DNA from: Candidatus Aerophobota bacterium
GTDB lineage: Bacteria; Aerophobota; Aerophobia; Aerophobales; B3-G15
Assembly (NCBI GenBank): GCA_003648845.1
Contig: QMQA01000023.1
Span: 1-9,748, forward strand
DNA length: 9,748 nt
Direction: 5' to 3'
Position 1 is the first letter of the stretch. The number at the start of each line of letters is the position of its first letter. Shown piece after piece: positions 1 to 6,657 of this stretch. The notes beneath the pieces were generated by a model that ran no database searches, was not told the DNA's origin, and saw only the letters and a list, made by a program, of their open reading frames with translations. The position numbers and the translations under genes are program-made.

Positions 1-531
1 GTGAATTGCTTCATTTTCAACAAGTTTCAGGAGCAGGGATTTTGCTTCCGAGGGAATTATTCCTATCCGAAAATCCAGATACCTGAGATTTTTTAATTTA
101 CTTAAAGGAAAAGAAATCTTTCTCCAGGGCAAAAGATTAATATACTCTTCCTGTAGAGAGCTTATCTCTTCTTTTATTTTTTCAATCTCATTCTCCAGAC
201 TGCTGCATCTTTCACAGATCTTTTCCCATTTAAAATTTCTTATCCATTCAGAATACTCTTTTGGGCTCACCATAATCTTGGCAGGGAAAAGACCCAGATC
301 AAATTTCTTTTCCTCAAACCTGTTCAAAAAATTTATAGCTGCCTCCAGTTTGTTTAAAGCATCCTGCAAGGAGGCTGTTTTAATTTCCGGGGGCTGGAGA
401 AAATGAAGCCCTTCTTCCCTGTTGAGGGGAATAGATTGAAAAATGCCAGCCTCTCCTAACTTTTTAACCACCCTCTCTCTGAATTCCTTCTCGCCAATAA
501 GCAAAACTTTTCTCATTTCCGCTATAGCCAT
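1..531 (-). CDS. atpI: V/A-type ATP synthase subunit I, N-terminal part (runs off window)
   Basis: This is the first 177 codons of a membrane-anchored V/A-type ATPase subunit I (the V-ATPase subunit a homologue). The family's C-terminal membrane domain forms the ion half-channels and its N-terminal cytosolic domain binds the peripheral stalks. The protein starts MAIAEMRKVLLIGEKEF, the usual short beta-strand opening of this family. Residues around 100-130 are charged and heptad-like (ENEIEKIKEEISSLQEEY), fitting the cytosolic coiled-coil arm. The frame is open to base 1. The family is usually about 600-650 residues, so roughly a quarter is present and the membrane domain lies outside. GGAGAG at 536-541 supports the ATG at 531. 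A small coiled-coil subunit gene sits 24 bases upstream, matching the H/G-then-I order of known A-type operons. Calling the family from the N-terminus alone is strong but not absolute. Confidence 0.85.
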   Translation of the reverse strand, partial: MAIAEMRKVLLIGEKEFRERVVKKLGEAGIFQSIPLNREEGLHFLQPPEIKTASLQDALNKLEAAINFLNRFEEKKFDLGLFPAKIMVSPKEYSEWIRNFKWEKICERCSSLENEIEKIKEEISSLQEEYINLLPWRKISFPLSKLKNLRYLDFRIGIIPSEAKSLLLKLVENEAIH

Positions 532-555
532 AGAACTCTCCTTTGTTTTATCCTG

Positions 556-888
556 TTAACTTATCTTTTTCCAGAGTTTTTTGGCTTCTGAGAGGATGTG
601 TTCAACAGCTTCTTTTCTACCCTTTTCTTCTACCCTTTTTTTCAGGTTCTCTCTTTCCTTTTCTGCCTCTTTCCTGATTTTCTCAATCTCTTTTTCAACC
701 TTTAAATTGATTTTCTCCTTGTAGTTTTCTATCTCTTCTTTTGCTTCCTTTTCCGCCTGATGGACGATTTTATCAGCCTCTTTGCTTGCAGTCTCCAGCA
801 TCTTTTCTTTTTTTCTTGTGGCCTCTTCTATAGACCTTTGAGCCTCTTTTTCTTTTTCTTCTATTTTTCTCAGAGCATTTTCAGGCAT
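556..888 (-). CDS. atpH: V/A-type ATP synthase peripheral-stalk subunit H/G
   Basis: This is a small protein, almost entirely charged coiled coil (repeated [12 protein letters not shown] and KEAEKEREN runs), ending KLWKKIS. In A/V-type ATPases such a subunit pairs with subunit E to make the peripheral stalk linking the catalytic head to subunit I. The sequence itself shows only the coiled coil; the identity rests on size, composition and its place directly before subunit I, as in archaeal and Thermus-type operons. An in-frame ATG at 900 would add four residues (MEKK). I prefer the ATG at 888 because GGAG lies 7 bases before it, whereas the ATG at 900 has no clear ribosome binding site. With this start the gene overlaps the upstream deaminase by 8 bases (ATGCCTGA), suggesting translational coupling. 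The product is 110 residues. The name H (archaeal) or G (Thermus) is a matter of convention. Confidence 0.8.
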   Translation of the reverse strand: MPENALRKIEEKEKEAQRSIEEATRKKEKMLETASKEADKIVHQAEKEAKEEIENYKEKINLKVEKEIEKIRKEAEKERENLKKRVEEKGRKEAVEHILSEAKKLWKKIS

Positions 889-1354
889 TTTTTTCTCCAT
901 ATTTTATCAGTCTTACTCCCGCCTCTTTTAAAACATCCTGTGCCAGGGAATCGGGATATTCTCCCTTAAAAATAATTTTTTTTATCCCTGCATTGATAAT
1001 CATCTTACTGCAGGTTATGCAGGGTTGATGGGTACAGTAAAGTACAGAGTCTTTAATATTAATTCCATAAAGAGCTGCCTGTATTATGGCATTTTGCTCA
1101 GCATGCAGCCCCCGACATATCTCCTGGCGTTGACCTGAAGGAATGTTCCATTTTTCTCTGAGACATCCTACCTCATTGCAGTGAGCAAGTCCTCGAGGAG
1201 GTCCATTGTATCCGGTACATAGAATTCTCTTATCTCGCACCAGAATCGCTCCCACTTTTCTCCGCAGGCAAGTTGAACGTTTTGCTACAAGCTCTGCTAT
1301 CTGCATAAAGTAATCATCCCAGGAAGGTCGCCTCTCTTGGGAGTTACTTCTCAC
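881..1354 (-). CDS. comEB: dCMP deaminase / cytidine-deoxycytidylate deaminase family protein
   Basis: Zinc-dependent deaminase of 157 residues, expected to convert dCMP to dUMP in the cytoplasm and so feed dTMP synthesis. The catalytic zinc site is visible: HAE at 84-86 (His84 ligand, Glu86 proton shuttle) and PCITC at 111-115 (Cys112 and Cys115 ligands). TGYNGPPRG at 47-55 is the typical substrate-loop segment. His58, Cys59, Cys64 and Cys80 match the extra Cys/His set of the bacterial and archaeal dCMP-deaminase (ComEB) branch, which can hold a second metal. The start is GTG at 1354, with GGAG 7 bases upstream; it overlaps the preceding gene by 11 bases. The length is normal for the family. 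Gene-name precedent comes from Bacillus comEB, but nothing here suggests a competence role. Whether it acts on dCMP or another cytidine nucleotide cannot be decided by eye. Confidence 0.88.
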   Translation of the reverse strand: MRSNSQERRPSWDDYFMQIAELVAKRSTCLRRKVGAILVRDKRILCTGYNGPPRGLAHCNEVGCLREKWNIPSGQRQEICRGLHAEQNAIIQAALYGINIKDSVLYCTHQPCITCSKMIINAGIKKIIFKGEYPDSLAQDVLKEAGVRLIKYGEKNA

Positions 1355-2435
1355 CCATTTTCTCCACTATCTTTTCAATTTCTTTTTCCAGCTCACGAGC
1401 TTTTTCCTGGTGAAACTCTTCTGATGCTCCTGCAGGATCAAAAACTTCTTCTTCTTTCCCCCGGGAGAATTCTTTTAGGAGCCAGATTTTATTCTGGGCC
1501 TCAGGATAAAGCTTTACAAGATAATCCCGGTGACCTCTTTCCATTACAAAAATTACATCCGATTTATTAATCAGTTCATCTGTTAGCGGTGTGCTAAGAT
1601 GAGAGCGAATATCAATTCCTCTTTTTTTCATTACTGCTACAGTGAATCTTGATGGAGGAGAAGAGGGTACGGTATTAATGCCAGCAGATCTTACATTTAC
1701 CTTATAGGGAGAATCACCTGGCCAGAGATTCTTGAAAATAGCTTCTGCCATAACACTACGGCACATATTGGCCGTGCACACAAACAGAATATTTAACCCC
1801 TTTTCGCAAACTCTTTTTATCTCATCTTGCCTTATTTTTCCTTCTCTTATTATATGGGGAGGAACTGTAGTTATATCCACTATCGTTGATTCCTTGCCGA
1901 AAAAAGCGGGACCTGAATCAAGGATAAGATCTACCCCTTCTTTTATAACAGGCGAGAGATTTTGAACCTCAACTGCTGACTTTTCTCCGGATATATTGGC
2001 ACTGGTTGTAGCCAGAAGGAGGTTATCTTTCTGAGAGATTATTCTCGGGACAGGATGGGAAGGCATTCTTACTCCTATTTTACCCTCTTTACTAACAAGA
2101 CAGCGGGGTTTTTTAATGCTTGCTTCAAAAATAAGAGTTAAAGGACCGGGCCAGAAATTAGAGATAAGTGCAAGGGCGGAAGGTGAAAAATATTTTACCA
2201 GATGGACGATTATCTTATGATCTTTTGGAAAGAGAATTAGAGGTTTTTCCTCTGCTCTTTTCTTTAGCTGGTAGAGTCTGTCTACCGCCCTTTCATTGTA
2301 AGCATCCACTGCAAGTCCATAAACAGTGTCAGTGGGAAGGCACAAAATCCCGCCTTTTTTCAGCACCTGCAGGGCTTTTTCTATTTCCTGTGGTTGCTTT
2401 TCTGGTGAAGTGATCTTTAGGATCCGTGACCTCAT
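1344..2435 (-). CDS. tsaC: Fusion: L-threonylcarbamoyladenylate synthase (YrdC/TsaC) + low-molecular-weight phosphatase
   Basis: This is a two-domain protein of 363 residues. Residues about 10-205 are a YrdC/TsaC domain, which makes threonylcarbamoyl-AMP from threonine, bicarbonate and ATP for t6A37 in ANN-decoding tRNAs. The visible hallmarks are LPTDTVYGL at 33-41, KKRAEEKPL at 58-66, TTSANISG at 143-150, STIVDIT at 183-189 and IREGKI at 196-201. Residues about 213-360 are a low-molecular-weight phosphatase. Its P-loop is CTANMCRS at 220-227 (nucleophile Cys220, Arg226), and FDPAG at 332-336 carries the general acid Asp333. In Bacillus the equivalents, ywlC and ywlE, are separate near-neighbour genes. 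The C-terminal Sua5 domain of longer homologues is absent; the phosphatase occupies that place. The ATG at 2435 overlaps the proA stop (ATGA). Both family calls are firm. The phosphatase substrate (phosphotyrosine, phosphoarginine or other) is open. Confidence 0.93.
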   Translation of the reverse strand: MRSRILKITSPEKQPQEIEKALQVLKKGGILCLPTDTVYGLAVDAYNERAVDRLYQLKKRAEEKPLILFPKDHKIIVHLVKYFSPSALALISNFWPGPLTLIFEASIKKPRCLVSKEGKIGVRMPSHPVPRIISQKDNLLLATTSANISGEKSAVEVQNLSPVIKEGVDLILDSGPAFFGKESTIVDITTVPPHIIREGKIRQDEIKRVCEKGLNILFVCTANMCRSVMAEAIFKNLWPGDSPYKVNVRSAGINTVPSSPPSRFTVAVMKKRGIDIRSHLSTPLTDELINKSDVIFVMERGHRDYLVKLYPEAQNKIWLLKEFSRGKEEEVFDPAGASEEFHQEKARELEKEIEKIVEKMGEK

Positions 2436-3688
2436 TTCCTTATTTGTCCTTCCCCCAGAATAATAAATTTATAAGAAGTGAGTTCTTTTACTCCCATAGG
2501 TCCTCTTGCATGGAGTTTCTGGGTGGAGATTCCTATTTCTGCACCCATACCAAACTCTCCTCCATCGGTAAATCGAGTGGAAGCATTTACATATACTGCT
2601 GCTGAGTCAACCTCCCGGCAAAACTTTTTTGCTTTTAAATAATTACTGGTTATTATAGCATCAGAGTGATGAGAACCGTAAAAGTTTATATGTTCAATAG
2701 CCTCCTCCAGTCCCTCAACCACTCTAACCGAAAGGATAAGATCCAGATATTCACAGAACCAATCTTCTTCTGTGGCCGGTTTTACATCCGGAACAATCTG
2801 TCTTACTTTCTCATCGCCTCTTATTTCTACTTTTGCCTCCCTGAATCTTTGAATCATTCCGGGCAGGAAAGATTCTGCTATAGCTTTATCTACCAGTAGT
2901 GTTTCCATGGCATTACATACACCGGGACGCTGAACCTTGGCATTAAAACAGATATTTTCCGCCATATCAAGATCTACCTCACGGTCTACAAAAATATGAC
3001 AGACTCCTTTATAATGCTTGATGACCGGTATAGTGGAGTTCTCAGCAACTGTGCGGATGAGACTTTCTCCTCCTCTGGGTATAATAACATCTATATATTT
3101 ATCCATTTTAAGCATCTGGAGTACTGCCTCTCTTGATGTAGTTCTTATAAGCTGTATACTATCCGGAGGAACTCCGGTTTTTTCAAGGGCTTCAGTTAAT
3201 ATATCTACAAGGGTGCAATTTGACCTTATAGCCTCAGAGCCGCCCCTCAGTATAACAGCATTACCTGCTTTAAAACAGAGCCCTGCCGCATCTACTGTTA
3301 CGTTTGGCCTTGATTCATAAATTATTCCAATAACTCCCAGAGGAACAATCATCTTTCCTACCAGAAGACCATTGGGTCTTTTCCACATACTCTCAATTTT
3401 ACCGATGGGGTCCTCAAGAGAAGCAATCTTTCTTAAACTGGCGGAAAGTGCAGCAATTCTTTTATCATTAAGGGTTAGCCTATCAATAAGAGCAGAAGAG
3501 AGCCCTTTTTCTCTTGCCTCCTCAACATCTTTTGTGTTTTCCTTCTTTATTCTATGAGCATTCTGTTCCAACCCGAGAGCCATCTGCTCAAGGGTCCTGT
3601 TCTTTTTGTCCGAAGATAAATTAGCAAGGTACCTGCTAACTCTTTTAGCTTTTTTAGCTATTTCTACAATTTCTTCTTTTATTCCCAT
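2432..3688 (-). CDS. proA: Glutamate-5-semialdehyde dehydrogenase (gamma-glutamyl phosphate reductase)
   Basis: Cytoplasmic NADPH-dependent enzyme that reduces gamma-glutamyl phosphate to glutamate-5-semialdehyde, the second step of proline synthesis from glutamate. It has 418 residues, the usual length. It shows the aldehyde-dehydrogenase-fold motifs of the ProA branch: PLGVIGIIYESRPNVTVDAA at 116-135, the nucleotide-binding GNAVILRGGSEA at 142-153, IPRGGESLI at 203-211, and the active-site segment QRPGVCNAMETLL at 253-265 with catalytic Cys258. The ATG at 3688 is preceded by GGAGAGAG at 3694-3701 and is the first gene after the promoter at 3716-3743, so the start is secure. Glutamate 5-kinase (proB), usually adjacent, is not in this window; the upstream neighbour is the divergent hflK. 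proA heads the overlapping minus-strand operon. Confidence 0.97.
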   Translation of the reverse strand: MGIKEEIVEIAKKAKRVSRYLANLSSDKKNRTLEQMALGLEQNAHRIKKENTKDVEEAREKGLSSALIDRLTLNDKRIAALSASLRKIASLEDPIGKIESMWKRPNGLLVGKMIVPLGVIGIIYESRPNVTVDAAGLCFKAGNAVILRGGSEAIRSNCTLVDILTEALEKTGVPPDSIQLIRTTSREAVLQMLKMDKYIDVIIPRGGESLIRTVAENSTIPVIKHYKGVCHIFVDREVDLDMAENICFNAKVQRPGVCNAMETLLVDKAIAESFLPGMIQRFREAKVEIRGDEKVRQIVPDVKPATEEDWFCEYLDLILSVRVVEGLEEAIEHINFYGSHHSDAIITSNYLKAKKFCREVDSAAVYVNASTRFTDGGEFGMGAEIGISTQKLHARGPMGVKELTSYKFIILGEGQIRK

Positions 3689-3715
3689 TCAATCTCTCTC
3701 CATGCCTTTTTCTCT

Positions 3716-3743
3716 ATTTTACTTTTCAGATGGCAAAAGTCAA
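3716..3743 (-). promoter_or_regulatory. Promoter of the proA operon
   Basis: On the minus strand, TTGACT (complement of 3738-3743) and TAAAAT (complement of 3716-3721) are separated by 16 bases. Each matches the sigma-70 consensus at five of six positions. Predicted transcription start is near 3709, giving a leader of about 20 bases that carries the GGAGAGAG ribosome binding site. It is the only clear promoter seen for the minus-strand genes, so it may also feed the ATP synthase genes downstream. Confidence 0.7.
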
Positions 3744-3897
3744 CTTGTGGGCTCTGGTTTTTTATTTAGAAACTTAGCTTTTCGAAAATTTCGGAACAAA
3801 GATAAATCTTAGCAGACGCAAATCACCTTTCCAAGAAAGCAAGCCTTCCGGATCCGACCATCTAAAAAGATTTTTTTCAGAAAATTAGTTAGACTCC

Positions 3898-3925
3898 TTG
3901 CAAATTTGCCAAAGTTTAGTATACT
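3898..3925 (+). promoter_or_regulatory. Promoter of the hflK-hflC-hydrolase operon
   Basis: TTGCAA (3898-3903) and TATACT (3920-3925) are spaced by 16 bases, a fair -35 and a good -10 for a sigma-70-type factor. Predicted start is near 3932, leaving a leader of about 55 bases before the hflK ATG. The rest of the divergent intergenic region (3744-3897) shows no gene, only AT-rich sequence and short imperfect inverted repeats such as CTTTC-CAA-GAAAG at 3827-3839. Confidence 0.6.
3900..3909. repeat. 10-bp palindrome GCAAATTTGC in the hflK promoter
   Basis: GCAAATTTGC is a perfect palindrome covering the second half of the proposed -35 box and the start of the spacer. Its position would suit a repressor binding site. 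No regulator can be named, and in AT-rich DNA a 10-bp palindrome can arise by chance. Confidence 0.3.
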
Positions 3926-3941
3926 GAAAAAGAATATTGTT

Positions 3942-3965
3942 TTAGAATTTTAGTGCTTAGAATTT
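3942..3965 (+). repeat. Direct repeat TTAGAATTT (two copies) in hflK leader
   Basis: TTAGAATTT occurs at 3942-3950 and again at 3957-3965, 15 bases apart start to start, between the predicted transcription start and the ribosome binding site of hflK. It might be a protein or RNA binding element, but AT-rich chance repetition is equally plausible. Confidence 0.25.
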
Positions 3966-3986
3966 AATAGCTGAGGAGGCTTAGCG

Positions 3987-4952
3987 ATGAAGGAAGAAGA
4001 GATAAGAGTTAATCCAGCATGGCCACCTTCTCGTAACTGGATTGGACTGGGGGTGCTGGGGATTATTATCCTGGTTGTTGTATTTTCTACCTTCTATACG
4101 GTGGGGCCTGATGAGGTGGGTGTGATCAAAAGATTTGGGAGATATATGAGAGTTACAGACCCGGGTCTACACTTGAAGATTCCTTTTGCCGAATCGGTTA
4201 CCAAGGTTAAGGTTAAGCGCATCTTCAAGGAGGAGTTTGGTTTTCGGACCATTCGACCCGGAGTGAAGACCCTTTATGCGCCGGATAAGTGGCAGGATGA
4301 GTCTCTCATGTTAACCGGTGACTTAAATGTAGCTGTGGTGGAATGGATTGTACAATACAGAATTGTTGATCCCTACAAATACCTTTTTAAAATCAGGGAC
4401 ATAAGGAAAACCATAAGGGATATGTCAGAGGTAGTTATGCGTATGATAGTGGGGGATAGAAGTGTAGATGAGGTTCTAACTGTAGGTAGGATGGAAGCGG
4501 CTACTGAAGCTCAGAAAAAACTGCAAGAGATTTTAGATTCCTATGAGTCTGGTATTAAAATCGTTACCCTTAAGCTAAAGGATGTCAATCCTCCTGATTC
4601 GGTTAAACCATCCTTTAATGAGGTCAATGAGGCTCGCCAGGATAGAGAGAGATTTATCAATGAGGCCTGGCAGGCTTACAACAAGGTTATCCCCAAAGCC
4701 AAGGGAGAAGCAGAGAAAATGGTGGCAGAGGCTGAGGGTTATGCTGTTAAGCGGGTTAACCGGGCTGAGGGAGATGCAAAAAAATTTCTTGCTCTCTGGT
4801 CGGAGTATAGAAAGGCTCCAGAGGTTACAAGAAAAAGGTTGTATCTTGAGACTCTTGGTGAAGTTCTTCGCAAGGTAGGTAAGATATATGTGATAGATTC
4901 TGAGCAGAGGACTATCTTGCCCCTACTTTCTCTGGAAGGGGGTGAAAAATGA
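3987..4952 (+). CDS. hflK: FtsH protease modulator HflK (SPFH/prohibitin family)
   Basis: Inner-membrane SPFH protein. In well-studied bacteria HflK and HflC alternate in a large ring or cage that surrounds the FtsH AAA protease and modulates membrane-protein turnover. The sequence shows a short hydrophilic N-terminus, one transmembrane segment at about 19-38 (GLGVLGIIILVVVFSTFYTV), then the SPFH domain beginning VGPDEVGVIKRFGRY. The HflK-typical segments LMLTGDLNVAVVEWIVQYRI (107-126) and NPPDSVKPSFNEVNEARQDR (201-220) are present, followed by an Ala/Glu/Lys-rich coiled coil at about 215-270. At 321 residues it is much shorter than the E. coli protein (about 419), lacking the Gly-rich N-terminal extension and long C-terminal tail. 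GAGGAGG at 3973-3979, 7 bases before the ATG, fixes the start. The last four bases overlap hflC (ATGA). ftsH is not in the window. Confidence 0.93.
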   Translation: MKEEEIRVNPAWPPSRNWIGLGVLGIIILVVVFSTFYTVGPDEVGVIKRFGRYMRVTDPGLHLKIPFAESVTKVKVKRIFKEEFGFRTIRPGVKTLYAPDKWQDESLMLTGDLNVAVVEWIVQYRIVDPYKYLFKIRDIRKTIRDMSEVVMRMIVGDRSVDEVLTVGRMEAATEAQKKLQEILDSYESGIKIVTLKLKDVNPPDSVKPSFNEVNEARQDRERFINEAWQAYNKVIPKAKGEAEKMVAEAEGYAVKRVNRAEGDAKKFLALWSEYRKAPEVTRKRLYLETLGEVLRKVGKIYVIDSEQRTILPLLSLEGGEK

Positions 4953-5893
4953 AAACGGTAAGACCAGAAAGATGGATACCCATAGGAGTGGCAGTTATTA
5001 TCGGGCTTATTGTACTTAGCAGTGCTCTTTATGTCGTTGATGAGACTCAACAGGTAGTTATAACTGAATTCGGTCAGCCTGTAGGTAAGCCTATAACCCG
5101 GGCAGGCCTGTACATCAAAAAGCCTTTCATTCAGAAGGTCAACTACTTTGAGAAACGACTTCTTACCTGGGATGGAAGTCCCACCCAGATTCCTACCAGT
5201 GATAAGAAGTACATATGGGTGGATACAACTGCTCGCTGGAAGATTGTGGACTCTCTTAAGTTTTTGCAATCAGTGGGAAGTGAAAGGGCAGCCCACGCAA
5301 GGTTAGATGACATCATTGATTCTGCTACCAGAGATAGAATTACCTCTACTTCTCTTTATGAGGTGGTCAGGAATTCAAATCGTGAATTTGTTGTTACCGA
5401 AGTATTTGTTCAAAAAGAGGAGGAAATAGGAGAGGTTACCAAGGGAAGAGAGTATGTGTCAAGGGAGATTCTAAAAGAGGCTGCAAAGGTAGTTCCCCAG
5501 TATGGAATTGAGCTTGTGGATGTCCGGATAAAAAGGCTCAATTATGTGGAAGAAGTAAGGCAGAAAGTTTATGCCAGGATGATTTCAGAGCGCAAGAGGG
5601 TGGCCGAACAGTATCGTTCAGAGGGTCAGGGGAAAAAGGCGGAAATAGAAGGAATGCGGGAGAAGGAACTTCAAAAAATCACCTCTGAAGCTTACAAAAG
5701 AGCGCAGATTATTAAAGGTCGGGCTGATGCTGAAGCTATAAAGATTTACGCTCAGGCTTATTCTAAAGACCCTGAGTTTTATTCCTTTTTGAAGACCTTG
5801 GAGACATACGAGAAGACCCTATCAGGAGACAGTGTGATTATTCTAACCACCGATAGTGAGTTATATAAGTATTTAAAGTCAACAACTAAATAA
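4949..5893 (+). CDS. hflC: FtsH protease modulator HflC (SPFH/prohibitin family)
   Basis: Partner of HflK in the membrane SPFH complex, 314 residues, close to the usual HflC length. It has a single N-terminal transmembrane segment at about 11-30, the SPFH domain from VVDETQQVVITEFGQPVG, and the conserved YGIELVDVRIKRLNYVEEVR at 185-204. A charged helical stretch at 205-270 (RKRVAEQYRSEGQGKKAEIE onward) is the coiled coil that packs against HflK, followed by YSKDPEFYSFLKTLETYEKT, the typical HflC tail. The domain order predicts a protein anchored by one helix, with the bulk on the outer face of the membrane as in E. coli. The ATG at 4949 overlaps the hflK stop, and a purine-rich GGAAGGGGG lies about six bases upstream, so the two subunits are probably made at matched levels by coupled translation. 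Confidence 0.94.
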   Translation: MKTVRPERWIPIGVAVIIGLIVLSSALYVVDETQQVVITEFGQPVGKPITRAGLYIKKPFIQKVNYFEKRLLTWDGSPTQIPTSDKKYIWVDTTARWKIVDSLKFLQSVGSERAAHARLDDIIDSATRDRITSTSLYEVVRNSNREFVVTEVFVQKEEEIGEVTKGREYVSREILKEAAKVVPQYGIELVDVRIKRLNYVEEVRQKVYARMISERKRVAEQYRSEGQGKKAEIEGMREKELQKITSEAYKRAQIIKGRADAEAIKIYAQAYSKDPEFYSFLKTLETYEKTLSGDSVIILTTDSELYKYLKSTTK

Positions 5894-5909
5894 GTGGAGG
5901 AGAGTAAAA

Positions 5910-6548
5910 ATGGGGGTGCAGATAACCTGGTTAGGTCACGCCAGCTTTAAAATTCAGGGAGGGGAAAATCTCAAAATTTACACAGATCCCTGGAAGATAA
6001 AGGAGAAAGATGAAGCGGATCTGGTACTGATTACCCATTCTCATTATGATCACCTTTCCCCTGAGGATGTGGAGAGGATTCAAGGTGAGGAAACACATAT
6101 CCTCGTTACAACCGATGCTACAGGAAAGTTAAAAGGGAATGTAAGGGGAGTGGGACCTGGTGAGGAGATTTCTTTGAAGGGTGTGACCATAAAGACAGTG
6201 CCGGCTTACAATATTGGTAAACCCTATCATCCTAAAGCAAATGGGTGGGTGGGATACATCTTGAAGATTAATGGTATATCTATCTATCACCCAGGTGATA
6301 CTGATTTTATACCAGAAATGAAGGAAATAAACCCTTATGTGGCTCTTCTTCCCATTGGTGGCACCTACACTATGGGGGTAGAGGATGCTTTAAAAGCTGT
6401 TGAATCTTTAAATCCCCATCTTGTGATTCCCATGCATTACGGAGAGATTGTGGGAAGTATTGATGATGCCAGAAGATTTGCCAGAGAGTGTAAGGCTAAA
6501 ACCGAGGTAAAAATTCTGGTAAAGGGTGAGACATTAAAGGTAGAGTAG
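5910..6548 (+). CDS. Metallo-beta-lactamase-fold hydrolase, UlaG/UPF0173 type
   Basis: A 212-residue cytoplasmic metal-dependent hydrolase. Signature residues are WLGHASF at 7-13, TDPW with Asp26, the metal-binding THSHYDHLS at 42-50 (His43, His45, Asp47, His48), HPGDTD at 127-132 with bridging Asp130, and PMHYGE at 174-179 with His176. This set and the length fit the compact UlaG-like branch, which includes L-ascorbate-6-phosphate lactonase and many uncharacterised UPF0173 proteins. No ascorbate-utilisation genes are nearby, so ulaG function should not be assumed. GGAGGAG at 5896-5902 sits 7 bases before the ATG, and the gene begins 16 bases after hflC, so it is very likely cotranscribed with hflKC. 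Substrate is unknown. The fold call is firm; any link to membrane-protein quality control is inferred only from position. Confidence 0.88.
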   Translation: MGVQITWLGHASFKIQGGENLKIYTDPWKIKEKDEADLVLITHSHYDHLSPEDVERIQGEETHILVTTDATGKLKGNVRGVGPGEEISLKGVTIKTVPAYNIGKPYHPKANGWVGYILKINGISIYHPGDTDFIPEMKEINPYVALLPIGGTYTMGVEDALKAVESLNPHLVIPMHYGEIVGSIDDARRFARECKAKTEVKILVKGETLKVE

Positions 6549-6556
6549 TAGAGTAG
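6541..6556 (+). repeat. 8-bp tandem duplication TAGAGTAG at the hydrolase stop
   Basis: TAGAGTAG occurs twice in tandem (6541-6548 and 6549-6556). The first copy supplies the hydrolase stop codon TAG (6546-6548). Further TAG-containing purine-rich sequence follows to about 6580. It looks like a small slippage duplication. No hairpin terminator was recognised between this gene and the ppdK promoter, so some read-through into ppdK is possible. Confidence 0.5.
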
Positions 6557-6582
6557 AAGATAGAAACTATAGGGTAGATAAG

Positions 6583-6610
6583 TTGACGTGGGAGGAAAGT
6601 TTAATATAAT
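6583..6610 (+). promoter_or_regulatory. Promoter of ppdK
   Basis: TTGACG (6583-6588) and a perfect TATAAT (6605-6610) are separated by 16 bases, the closest match to the sigma-70 consensus in the window. Predicted start is near 6617, giving a leader of about 40 bases to the ppdK ATG at 6658. It suggests strong basal expression of ppdK independent of the upstream hflKC operon. Confidence 0.8.
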
Positions 6611-6657
6611 TAGTAACCAAACTGGAGGACCGTAGGAAATTCGAGGGCGAGGAAAAA

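Noticed and set aside
760..969. Hydrophobic, Phe-rich small plus-strand frames opposite the stalk subunit
   Set aside because: Phe/Leu/Ser-rich translation is what the complement of a Lys/Glu-rich coiled-coil gene gives. It is not a membrane peptide gene.
3780..3860. Short inverted repeats (CGAAAATTTCG, CTTTC-CAA-GAAAG, CGGATCCG) in the divergent intergenic region
   Set aside because: Stems of four to five bases in AT-rich DNA without a T tract or known motif. I see no riboswitch, small RNA or terminator here that can be supported.
4582..4878. A 98-codon plus-strand frame inside hflK
   Set aside because: It is an out-of-frame shadow rich in Arg and Leu within the conserved coiled-coil part of hflK; it has no homology signal or start signal.
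4739..5269. A 176-codon minus-strand open frame across the hflK/hflC junction
   Set aside because: It lies entirely opposite two well-recognised genes, has no ribosome binding site or family resemblance, and is a shadow of coding sequence.
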